Shown here piece by piece: positions 1-7,333 of a DNA stretch of 64,000 bases. The notes beneath the pieces were generated by a model. The model saw only the letters and a program-made list of their open reading frames with translations, had not been told where the DNA came from and did no database searches. The number at the start of each line of letters is the position of its first letter. Within the stretch, counting starts at the first letter, position 1. The translations under genes and the position numbers were made by a program. Source of the DNA: Methylocapsa palsarum (GTDB lineage Bacteria; Pseudomonadota; Alphaproteobacteria; Rhizobiales; Beijerinckiaceae); NCBI RefSeq assembly GCF_900114285.1, contig NZ_FOSN01000011.1, positions 87,191 through 151,190 on the forward strand, read 5' to 3'.

Positions 1-427
1 GCCCGGCCGCCTGCGCGGCGTCGCGTCCAAGCCTCGCCCCCTGCGCGCCGCCGAAATAGCCGCCAACGGCGGAACCTATTCCCGGCAGCGCCTGTTTAGC
101 CGCCCCTTTTAGAATACCTCCGATCGCCTGGCCTTCGGGCGACCGGATGAATCCGCCGACCGCCTGCCCGGCTTTTGCGATGAGATCGCCGAGGAAGCGG
201 TCGAGTTCCGCTTCGCTTGTGATCTCGAGCAACTCGCTCGCGAGCTCCAGCTGTTCAGTTTCGCCGAAGGTTTCGCCCATTTCACCGAAGACTTCCGCCT
301 CGCCGAATTCACCGAAAGTGGGGCCCTCGGCCTCGCCAAATTCAAATTGTTCGGCTTCGAACGGGCCCGATTCAAACAGGCCAGATTCGGACGAGGTCTC
401 TAGCCGGATACGGTCGATGTCGTGCAT
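1..427 (-). CDS. Acidic-N-terminus paralogue A of unknown function (3' end beyond window)
   Basis: Not a family I can name. About 142 residues are visible before the reading frame runs off the window start. The first ~75 residues are rich in Glu, Gly and Phe (EAEQFEFGEAEG-like units). A core with SEAELDRFLGDLI, then IRSPEGQAIGGILKGAAKQ and a Gly/Ala-rich stretch follows. The same core occurs in the protein encoded at 1334-2023 and, more diverged, in the one at 2547-4127, so these are paralogues. I chose ATG 427 because AGGAG lies 6 nt upstream; an in-frame ATG at 445 is the alternative. It is the last visible member of a leftward run of three genes and may share their transcript. No signal peptide is visible. 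The Gly/Ala-rich part suggests membrane contact or packing, which is inference. Confidence 0.8.
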   Translation of the reverse strand, partial: MHDIDRIRLETSSESGLFESGPFEAEQFEFGEAEGPTFGEFGEAEVFGEMGETFGETEQLELASELLEITSEAELDRFLGDLIAKAGQAVGGFIRSPEGQAIGGILKGAAKQALPGIGSAVGGYFGGAQGARLGRDAAQAAG

Positions 428-492
428 GACAAACTCCTGATTCATGTGAGCGATGGTTCAAATGTAGGCGAGGAGGCGTTGCTCCCATTCTG

Positions 493-1305
493 CTAGAAGT
501 GAATGATGATGCTCCTTCCACGCCGAACCCAATACCCGTTCCGATTGACCGTTCCACACTGACAAGCGCGCGCCGATTGCGCACATGTTGTGCATGTGTG
601 TGGTCCACCACCTGACGTCTTCGCCTGCAATCGGCGTGGCGCCGGAGCCGCGGCGAAGATCGCTTTCTCCGTCGCCACCCTTGTTGGAGCGGAGGCCGTG
701 ACTGGACTCCTGATCATCGGGCCTCCCTCCTGAATCATTTGAGCAGCCCATGCCGTCAGGACGTTGCGCGCGTGTGCGGTCGGATCAACATCTGCGGGCG
801 GCGACGCAGCGGCCCTGGCGGCCTTAGCCGCTGCCCGCACGAAAATCCTAGCCGTCTCGAGGTCGCGTTTTTGGGGCGCTAACCCGCGCGTTCTTGTGTT
901 CAGAGCCTGCTTGACGAGCGAGCCAAGTTTGCCTCGCCGTGCGCCTTCCGCGCGCCCTGCTCCAAATGGATCCGAAGTGTTCGAAAGGGCGGGCAGGATC
1001 TGTTCGCCTGCCGCCTCAAGGAGCCGCACGAGGGACCTTTTGGCGTGAGGACGGGCGGAGGCGCCAGTTCCCCAAGCTTTTTCGATGAGCGCTCGAAGAA
1101 GGCGCTTCAGTTCGGTAGCGTCTGCAGCCGAGAGGAGCGCCTGAGCCAGCGCAGTTTCCTCCGCGACGCCAAAGTCGCCGTTGCGCCGATGGCGCGGCGT
1201 ACGCTCGCGATCCGCCGCGCGGGCGAATGGCGAGGAGGCGAATGGCGACGGCTCGAATTTGACAGCGGCGGGCCGCCCGTTTGGCGTCGGATTGAAGTCA
1301 AACAT
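493..1305 (-). CDS. Paralogue B of the same unknown family, with Cys-rich tail
   Basis: Unknown function, 270 residues from ATG 1305. An upstream in-frame ATG at 1368 would overlap the preceding gene, so I prefer the internal start. The central part has an ELKRLLRALIEKAW segment and an ETARIFVRAAAKAARAAA helix; these align by eye with the RFLGDLI and FEGAKKFVQLAGDAVKAA segments of the protein at 1334-2023. The C-terminus (GYWVRRGRSIIIHF) matches the paralogue ending GRWVRHGRNVIIVNCG. Just before it lies a Cys cluster (CTTCAQSARACQC) that could bind metal or form disulfides. This copy lacks the acidic repeats of its neighbours. It lies 28 bp downstream of paralogue C in the same direction, consistent with an operon. 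Confidence 0.75.
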   Translation of the reverse strand: MFDFNPTPNGRPAAVKFEPSPFASSPFARAADRERTPRHRRNGDFGVAEETALAQALLSAADATELKRLLRALIEKAWGTGASARPHAKRSLVRLLEAAGEQILPALSNTSDPFGAGRAEGARRGKLGSLVKQALNTRTRGLAPQKRDLETARIFVRAAAKAARAAASPPADVDPTAHARNVLTAWAAQMIQEGGPMIRSPVTASAPTRVATEKAIFAAAPAPRRLQAKTSGGGPHTCTTCAQSARACQCGTVNRNGYWVRRGRSIIIHF

Positions 1306-1333
1306 TATAGCCTCCGATCGAGCCGCAGCCCGC

Positions 1334-2023
1334 TCATCCGCAATTGACGATGATGACGTTGCGGCCATGGCGGACCCACCGGCCCGAGCGTCCGCCTGTC
1401 GCAGGATGCCCCGCGGGGCCGAAGAGCAGTCCAGGGACGTGTTTCGAAATGGCCGCCTTCACCGCTGCTTGCGCAACGGTCGCCGGGTTCGATCCCGGAG
1501 CGGTTTTGACCGCGGCCTTGACCGCGTCGCCGGCGAGTTGCACAAATTTCTTGGCGCCTTCGAATTCGCGATCCTCGGCGTTCATTTCGGCTTCCAGACC
1601 GAGCGCGCCGCCCGCCGCCGACGCGAGCCCGCTGCCGATCTGGGCCCCTAGCGGCCCTCCAACAAAGGCGCCGAGCGCACCGCCTGCGAGCGGCAGCGCC
1701 TTTTTCGCGGCTCCCTTCAACAGGCCTCCCACCGCTTGTCCAACCGGAGATCGGACGACCGTGCCGATGGCGCGGCCCGCATTGCGGATGAGGTCGCCAA
1801 GAAACCGGTCGAGCTCCGCTTCGCTGTTGATTTCGAGCATTTCGCCGCTCAGCTCCATCACCTCCGCTTCGCTGAATACCTCGGATTCGCCGCTCCACTC
1901 CGATTCACCGCCCCACTCTGTCTCGCCGCCCCATTCAGCCTCGCCGCCCCATTCGGCTTCGCCGGTTTCATATGTTTCCATTTGCGGGTTGTATTCGAAT
2001 GACTCGCGATCAAGATTGGTCAT
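1334..2023 (-). CDS. Paralogue C with GE[ATS]EWG hexapeptide repeats
   Basis: Unknown function, 229 residues. I start at ATG 2023, preceded by AAGGAGA; a longer frame to 2128 exists but its extra 35 residues look unlike protein of this family. Residues ~20-50 hold about five copies of a hexapeptide GE(A/T/S)EWG. Then come SEAELDRFLGDLI, a Gly/Ala-rich hydrophobic stretch (residues ~85-125), an amphipathic EDREFEGAKKFVQLAGDAV helix, and a basic C-terminus GRWVRHGRNVIIVNCG. Related proteins with long Glu-rich N-termini are, as I recall, scattered through proteobacteria, sometimes near contractile-injection loci. No injection-system genes are visible here, so that link is weak. It is probably the first gene of the leftward trio. 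Confidence 0.8.
   Translation of the reverse strand: MTNLDRESFEYNPQMETYETGEAEWGGEAEWGGETEWGGESEWSGESEVFSEAEVMELSGEMLEINSEAELDRFLGDLIRNAGRAIGTVVRSPVGQAVGGLLKGAAKKALPLAGGALGAFVGGPLGAQIGSGLASAAGGALGLEAEMNAEDREFEGAKKFVQLAGDAVKAAVKTAPGSNPATVAQAAVKAAISKHVPGLLFGPAGHPATGGRSGRWVRHGRNVIIVNCG
1884..1973. repeat. 18-bp tandem repeat inside paralogue C
   Basis: Around five degenerate copies of an 18-bp unit (core TCGCCGCCCCATTC on the + strand) encode the GE(A/T/S)EWG hexapeptides. The unit length is a multiple of three, so copy-number change keeps the frame. Copies nearest the middle are the most alike and the downstream one is degenerate (GESEWS). Confidence 0.75.
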
Positions 2024-2546
2024 GGCTTTGTCTCCTTCTCGATGACGTCTTGCGGGATGTTGTTTCGTTTCCGGGATGTTGTTCGCTTCAAAGAATATGT
2101 TTGACGACGCTACATCGACCCTGGGCAATCATGCGCCTTGCCCGCACCAGGTATCCTCAATCTTTGTGCCAACAACAATATGTTGTTTCTACTCGAGTTT
2201 AGAGTTTTTGCCGGCGAAGCGCTCTTCGTCGCGGCCGGGTTTCCCGCGAATTTCGGCGAAAATCATTTCGCGCATGATTTGAAGCGCGAAGATCGGAAGA
2301 CCGAAGGCAGGGATCACGCGCCGCAATCCGGTGGGATGATCACTCTTGAGCCGCAGTACTCGCGGCAGGGAATGAGAACAGGGCGGGCGGGTGAATCGCG
2401 CTTCGTTGTTTTGCGGTCTGATAGGCCTGTAGACGAAGTTCGCTTCGTCGGTTTGTGTGGGTCTTGCAGGGATTCCTCCTTGGTCCTCATGTGTAGGATT
2501 TGGCGCAAACATTGCGATGCCGCTTTGGCCAATTGGAGGGATCGTG
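2024..2546. other. Divergent intergenic region between paralogues C and D
   Basis: This 523-bp stretch separates the leftward trio from the rightward paralogue and must hold both promoters. It is less GC-rich than the flanking genes around 2060-2210. I see no convincing -24/-12 sigma-54 element despite the activator gene downstream, and no long open frame with protein-like composition. Confidence 0.5.
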
Positions 2547-4127
2547 ATGGGTAGAATAGATTTGGTCCGGCCGTCGCGCGCCATGCGAAGCGCCGCGCGA
2601 GCCCGCGCGCTGAACAGGATTTCGTTCGATGACGCCAGCGCTTCCTTGAGCGATGTCGAGGTGGATGAACTCGCCGCGCGGCTCGCAAGCGTTCGAAACA
2701 ATGCGGAGTTCGATCACCTCCTTGGGGCGATTTTGACCCATGCGGCCGCACGAAGCGGCGGCGCTCTTTCCGCGCCGCTGGGCAGGGCGCTCGGAGGGCT
2801 TTTGAAGAGCATCGCGCGGCAAGGGTTGAGCCGGGAGAAAACCGCCGCGGCGCTGGGGCTGGAGCTTGATGGTCTACGCGCCGCTGACAGAGAATATGAA
2901 GCGGCGAGGCGTTTTGTTCGTCTTGCTGGCGAAGCGAGCCGGCACGCAGCGGAAAGCGCCTTGCATTTGCCATCGGGCCTCGCGGCGAAAGCCGCGTTGG
3001 CGGCAGCCGCCGACATCTATGCGCCTCCAATGCTATCCACATCCGCGCTGTTTGGCGCGTGCACTAGCGAAAATCGTCGCGAGGGCGGCGTGCGGCAAGG
3101 GAGAATGCGGCGCGACCTACTGTGGTCGCCCGAGCTGGAGGTGGCCGAACTATGGGTTGATCCCTTCGACTACGATCCGGAAATGGAATATTTCCTTGGC
3201 GGGCTCATTCGCTCCGCCGGCCGGGCCGTTAAGGGTGCCGTGCGCGCGGTCGGGAAGATCGGCCCGATCCGGGATATCGCGCGAGCCGCCGGCTCCATCG
3301 CGAACACCGTGAGCAAGGCCGCGGACGCCATCGGCAAGATCCCGATCCTTGGCGACGTGGCGCGCGCTGGCGTAGGCGGTTTGCGACTCGCCCTGGGGCC
3401 GACCGCAATCGCCATTGACGCCGGATCGCGCCTCGCGCGCGGACAGAGCATCGGGGACGCCTTGAAAGGCGCTGTGAAAGGACAGATCGACGCGGTGCGC
3501 GATCAGCTGAAGGTGGCTGAAATGGTCGCGCCCTTTATCCCTGGCGTCGGCACTGGCGTCGCCGCTGCGCTCGGGGCGGCGAATGCGCTGGCCGCCGGAC
3601 GTCCCATCACCGAGGCCGTGCTCGCGGCGGCGCGCGGCGCGGTTCCCGGCGGGAGAATAGCCCAGGCCGCCTTCGATGTAGCGATGAACCTCGCGAAGGG
3701 CCGAAACATCGGGGAGGCCGCGCTGGCGGCCGCGCGCGATCAATTGCCGGGAGGCCCGGCGGCGCGCGCCGCTTTCGACGGAGCGGTCGCTCTCGCGCAA
3801 GGCAAGCGCCTCCAGGACGCCGCGTTCACGGCGGCCGGCCGCATTCTGCCGCCCTCCCCTTATGCGGCGGATGCGCTCGATTTCGTGCGCCGGGTCTCGA
3901 ACGGACAGAACGTTCAAAACGCGGCTTTGTCCGTGGCCGGACAACGCATCCTGCGGCAGGTCCGGGCGAATTCTGTGGTCGCCGCCGCACTGCCGGGGGC
4001 CGTCCGGTCGCTACCGGCCGGGGGCGCCGCCTGGCGATCCCTCCAGCGATTGCCGAACAGGCGGCTGGCGGGAAGGATTCCCTCAAGGACGTTGTATCGC
4101 CCGGACGCGATGCGGCGGCGCGCATAA
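2547..4127 (+). CDS. Paralogue D: family core plus 34-residue helical repeats
   Basis: Unknown function, 526 residues from ATG 2547, chosen for the GGAGG about 7 nt upstream; in-frame starts further upstream add low-complexity residues only. Residues ~35-190 repeat the family core: VDELAARLASVRNNAEFDHL, then APLGRALGGLLKSIARQGL, then DREYEAARRFVRLAGEA. A second LGGLIRSAGRAV motif follows near residue 215. The C-terminal half is a run of alanine-rich ~34-residue units, each beginning near GR(P/N)I and containing LPGGP/VPGGR and an AAFDxA block (three clear copies and a partial fourth at ~355-480). They look like stacked helices. The gene is transcribed away from its paralogues and towards the sigma-54 activator gene. 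Confidence 0.8.
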   Translation: MGRIDLVRPSRAMRSAARARALNRISFDDASASLSDVEVDELAARLASVRNNAEFDHLLGAILTHAAARSGGALSAPLGRALGGLLKSIARQGLSREKTAAALGLELDGLRAADREYEAARRFVRLAGEASRHAAESALHLPSGLAAKAALAAAADIYAPPMLSTSALFGACTSENRREGGVRQGRMRRDLLWSPELEVAELWVDPFDYDPEMEYFLGGLIRSAGRAVKGAVRAVGKIGPIRDIARAAGSIANTVSKAADAIGKIPILGDVARAGVGGLRLALGPTAIAIDAGSRLARGQSIGDALKGAVKGQIDAVRDQLKVAEMVAPFIPGVGTGVAAALGAANALAAGRPITEAVLAAARGAVPGGRIAQAAFDVAMNLAKGRNIGEAALAAARDQLPGGPAARAAFDGAVALAQGKRLQDAAFTAAGRILPPSPYAADALDFVRRVSNGQNVQNAALSVAGQRILRQVRANSVVAAALPGAVRSLPAGGAAWRSLQRLPNRRLAGRIPSRTLYRPDAMRRRA

Positions 4128-4666
4128 ACCATTTCCTCACTGCTCAATAGGCGAGGCGCCGTCGACAACACCGCGCCAGACCGTTGTATAGAGCGCCTAT
4201 CCGATCGGAATGCTCTCTACATAGAGAGAGTCGCTCGCGGCGCGTGTTGGGGCCTAGCAATCAGTCATTGTGCGCGATTGGATGTGGATGTGATTGGAAT
4301 TGTAAGACAGGATGGTCTAACGTGGATGGTTCGACGAAGCATTTGCGGCGGCGCATCAGCGGCGACGCCTTGTTTTATTTTCGCTTACCAGGGATTGACC
4401 ACACCTGGCGTCAACAGCTTCGAAAGACCTGGCTGCCTGGGTCAAGCCGCCAGGATCAAGCCGCCAGGACGTTTTGGCGAGCGAGCCTCGCCGAACCGAC
4501 CTGCGAAGAGATCTTGATTGCATCGAATGAACAGATGATGCCGTCATGCCGGGGTTCGACCTAATTTATCGCCGCCATCATTGCGACGGCGCCAATCAGA
4601 CTTGGCGGCGAACGGCCACCGGATCATCTCACGTTGTGAGCGACGATTCCACGGGGAGGTAGGATC
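4128..4666. other. Intergenic region upstream of the sigma-54 activator
   Basis: There is no credible gene in these 539 bp. It contains a short inverted motif around 4208-4232 (CTCTCTACATAGAGAGAG), which could form a hairpin at the end of the paralogue D transcript, and a strong ribosome-binding site (GGGGAGG) just before 4667. I found no clear -24/-12 promoter. Confidence 0.45.
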
Positions 4667-6031
4667 ATGGAGATCCATTGCTGGATTCATTCATGGGACG
4701 GCTCATCGGACGCGAATCGTAACGCTTTGATTGAGGCTTTGGCGCAACAAGGCGTCAAGGTCGCGCCCTTCGACGCAAAGACTTCCTCCCTCACCGGTAT
4801 TCTGCTGTTCGCCAAGACCACGCCGGATCTTCAGTCTTTCGTTCAAATCGCGAGCCAGGCCGGCAAAATCCGCGTGATCGGAATAGGGGATCTGAAGACC
4901 TCGACGAGCGGCCACTGGAAGCTCCTGCAATCTGGAGCGTCCGACATCTTGACCTGGAGCGACGCCGAACGGGCGGCAAGACAAATCAAGGCTCGCATCG
5001 ACAGGTGGTTCGCTCTCGACGAACTCATGGATCAACCCATGGTCTCCGAACTTGTCATCGCCAAGAGCCCGACGTTGCGCGCCACCCTGCGGGATCTGGT
5101 CGAAGTGGCGCGCTTCAGCGAAGGAAATATATTGCTTCTGGGAGAAAGCGGCACAGGCAAGGAAGTCGCCGCCCGACTTGTCCATCTCCTCGACCCGCGC
5201 GCGAACAAGCGCGATCTTGTCGTCCTCGATTGCGCGAGCATCGTCCCCGAATTGTCCGGCAGCGAATTCTTCGGCCACGAACGGGGCGCGTTCACCGGCG
5301 CCTTGACCGATCGCCAGGGAGCCTTCTCCCTGGCGAATGGCGGCACGCTTTTTCTCGACGAGGTCGGAGAACTGCCTTTGCCGCTACAGGCGCAATTGCT
5401 ACGCGTCATCCAGGAGCGCACTTTCAAGCGCGTCGGCGGCAACACATGGGCCAAAACCGCGTTCCGCCTTGTTTGCGCCACCAACCGCGATCTGCTGGAT
5501 CTTGTCCATCGCGGAGCGTTTCGCGCCGACCTCTATTATCGCATTGCAGGTTACGTCTGCAGACTGCCGCCGCTTCGCGAGAGGCCGGAAGACATCATTC
5601 CACTGGCCGAGCATTTCTTGCGGCTGGCGAGTCCGAACCGCCTTCCGCCGACTCTTGACGAGAGCGTGCGCGATTTTTTGATGCAACGGGATTACCCCGG
5701 AAATGTGCGTGATCTCCAGCAGGTTGTGTCTCAATTCGTTCACCGCGCCTCTGCCGACGGCTCGGTCACAGTCGGATGCGTTCCCGCGGCGCAGCGTCCG
5801 GTCGTCGAACTGGACAAGAGCGGATGGCTCGATTCCTGTTTCGAGCAGCCGATTCACCGCGCCGTTCTTCTCGGAGCCGCTCTCAAGGAGATCAGCCGCG
5901 CCGCGGAGGACGCAGCCATCCGTTTCGTCACTAATGAGGAAGATGGCAATCTTCAGCGGGCCGCGCGTCGGCTCGGCGTGACGGACCGGGCGTTGCAACT
6001 CCGCCGCGCTAACGGGCGGCATTCGGATTGA
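4667..6031 (+). CDS. Sigma-54-dependent transcriptional activator (bacterial enhancer-binding protein)
   Basis: The protein would open sigma-54 promoters by ATP hydrolysis. Its 454 residues start at ATG 4667 after GGGGAGG. The N-terminal ~125 residues have a receiver-like size and pattern, but I cannot place the phospho-acceptor Asp cluster with confidence, so it may be a degenerate receiver. The AAA+ domain (~130-365) has Walker A GESGTGKE (159-166), the sigma-54-contacting GAFTGA loop (207-212), Walker B FLDEVGE (~230), and the arginine-rich PPLRERPEDI segment. A short C-terminal helix-turn-helix (NLQRAARRLGVTDRALQLR) ends the protein. It lies next to the four-paralogue family, so it may control those genes, though no target promoter could be seen. 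Confidence 0.93.
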   Translation: MEIHCWIHSWDGSSDANRNALIEALAQQGVKVAPFDAKTSSLTGILLFAKTTPDLQSFVQIASQAGKIRVIGIGDLKTSTSGHWKLLQSGASDILTWSDAERAARQIKARIDRWFALDELMDQPMVSELVIAKSPTLRATLRDLVEVARFSEGNILLLGESGTGKEVAARLVHLLDPRANKRDLVVLDCASIVPELSGSEFFGHERGAFTGALTDRQGAFSLANGGTLFLDEVGELPLPLQAQLLRVIQERTFKRVGGNTWAKTAFRLVCATNRDLLDLVHRGAFRADLYYRIAGYVCRLPPLRERPEDIIPLAEHFLRLASPNRLPPTLDESVRDFLMQRDYPGNVRDLQQVVSQFVHRASADGSVTVGCVPAAQRPVVELDKSGWLDSCFEQPIHRAVLLGAALKEISRAAEDAAIRFVTNEEDGNLQRAARRLGVTDRALQLRRANGRHSD

Positions 6032-6091
6032 GCTATCAACTCGAGACAGATCAGCCGCGTTTTACAATGGTATTGCTCGATGGCCGCCGGA

Positions 6092-7063
6092 TCATTTGGC
6101 GCGCGCGGAAAGAATGCGATGGATCGACCAGGACGCGATCTTTCGCACGTCCGGATCGGCGTCCATGGTCGCCTGCTCCAAATATGGCAATGCGTCGGCA
6201 TGGCCGATTTCGCCAAGCGCCGTGACGGCGTCCTTGCGTAGATTGCTCGCCGGATGGGAAAGCAGTCCGCCGAGCGCATGAATGGCTTCCCTGGCCTTGA
6301 TCTCGCCCAATGCAAGGGCGGCCTTGCCGCTGACTTGCCAGGCCTCATCGAAGAGAGCGCCGACAAGCCATGGGGCCGCTCCGGCCGCTTTGATTTTGCC
6401 GGCGAGAATTGCGGCGGCCTCGCGCACCTGCCAGTGGACGTCGGAAAGCCCTTTCGCGATTGGGTCAAGGGCTTGGCCTGACGAGGCGAACGCCAGGGCG
6501 GAGATCGCCGCGCGGCGGACCTCAAAATTTTCGTCATCCGCCGCGCCGGTCAGCGCGGTCAAAGTTGCGACATTCTTGAGATAGGCGAGCACGCCGACAG
6601 CCTCACGGCGAACGCGCGCGTCCGGGTCCGCAAGCGCCTTCAAAGCGGGTTTCAGGGAAGCCTCGACTCGCAAATTCCGCAAGCCCCGCCACGCCGCTCC
6701 ACGGACACCGGCGCGATCATGAGCGACGAGAGCAAGCAGGGGCTTCGCCGCCTCTGGCGACTTCATCTCCGTCAGGCTGCAGGCCGCCGCGTCGGCGACC
6801 GATGCGTCATCGTCGAGGAGGGTGCGGGCGAGCGCTTCCGCGGCGGGTCGTCCATCGAATTGCGCTAGAGCCTTCGCAGCTTCACGTCTGACGCCGGCGT
6901 CGCGATCCTCGAGGGCGCCGACGAGCAGGGGTTCGGCGCCCTGGTCCGCGGACTCGGCAAGATCCAGAACTGCAACGCGGCGCTCAGCCGCGTCGGCGCT
7001 CGCCAGGCGCTCCGCCATCTTCGTTAGATCAGCATGAACGTCGTCGAAAAATTTTTCGCTCAA
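6092..7063 (-). CDS. HEAT-repeat protein
   Basis: This 323-residue protein consists almost wholly of ~31-residue HEAT/PBS-lyase-type repeats, with the recurring pattern DPDARVRREAVGVLAYL and similar. About nine units are visible from residue ~20 to the end. Such proteins are scaffolds or chaperones rather than enzymes; in phycobiliprotein lyases the repeat handles a cofactor, but nothing here points to one. It is the third gene of a leftward set after a flavoprotein and a ferredoxin, with 28 bp between it and the ferredoxin gene, so it may help assemble or dock that redox pair (inference). Confidence 0.9.
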   Translation of the reverse strand: MSEKFFDDVHADLTKMAERLASADAAERRVAVLDLAESADQGAEPLLVGALEDRDAGVRREAAKALAQFDGRPAAEALARTLLDDDASVADAAACSLTEMKSPEAAKPLLALVAHDRAGVRGAAWRGLRNLRVEASLKPALKALADPDARVRREAVGVLAYLKNVATLTALTGAADDENFEVRRAAISALAFASSGQALDPIAKGLSDVHWQVREAAAILAGKIKAAGAAPWLVGALFDEAWQVSGKAALALGEIKAREAIHALGGLLSHPASNLRKDAVTALGEIGHADALPYLEQATMDADPDVRKIASWSIHRILSARAK

Positions 7064-7091
7064 TGTCTAGCCCCGCCGCGCAACGCCCCAC

Positions 7092-7325
7092 CTACCGCAA
7101 GAGATAGGGAATTGTCACCGTCACCGCTTTTGTTGGGCAATCGAGCTGGCAGGGCAAACAATACCAGCATTCGTCATAGCGCATATGCGCCTTTCCAGTC
7201 TCGGGATTGATCCGCAAAACGTCAAGAGGACACACGTCGACGCAAACCGTGCAGCCCTTGTCGGCGATGCATTTGCCCTGGTCGATCTTGACCGGAAATT
7301 CAGATGGGTTTTCTGCAAAGGACAT
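7092..7325 (-). CDS. 4Fe-4S ferredoxin-like subunit (AprB-like)
   Basis: This 77-residue protein carries two cysteine clusters, CIADKGCTVCVDVCP and CWYCLPCQLDCP, enough for two 4Fe-4S centres in a bacterial ferredoxin fold. I start at ATG 7325 (GAGG just upstream); longer frames add unrelated residues and overlap the flavoprotein. The spacing of the first cluster is unusual, with three residues added between the first two cysteines. The gene follows the flavoprotein by 8 bp, so they are almost certainly co-translated and form an electron-transfer pair. The pairing resembles AprA/AprB of adenylylsulfate reductase, but the real substrate is unknown. It is probably cytoplasmic, as no signal peptide is present. 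Confidence 0.9.
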   Translation of the reverse strand: MSFAENPSEFPVKIDQGKCIADKGCTVCVDVCPLDVLRINPETGKAHMRYDECWYCLPCQLDCPTKAVTVTIPYLLR

Positions 7326-7333
7326 TGGCGGCC

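Noticed and set aside
1344..2045. 233-codon frame on the + strand opposite paralogue C
   Set aside because: Antisense shadow: Ser/Pro-rich, caused by high GC and codon bias of the real gene.
2189..3042. Leftward frames opposite the start of paralogue D
   Set aside because: Arg/Pro/Ala-rich shadows without ribosome-binding sites.
1..4127. Contractile injection system
   Set aside because: Relatives of the paralogue family may sit near such loci, but no sheath, tube, baseplate or AAA+ ClpV-like/eCIS ATPase gene is present here.
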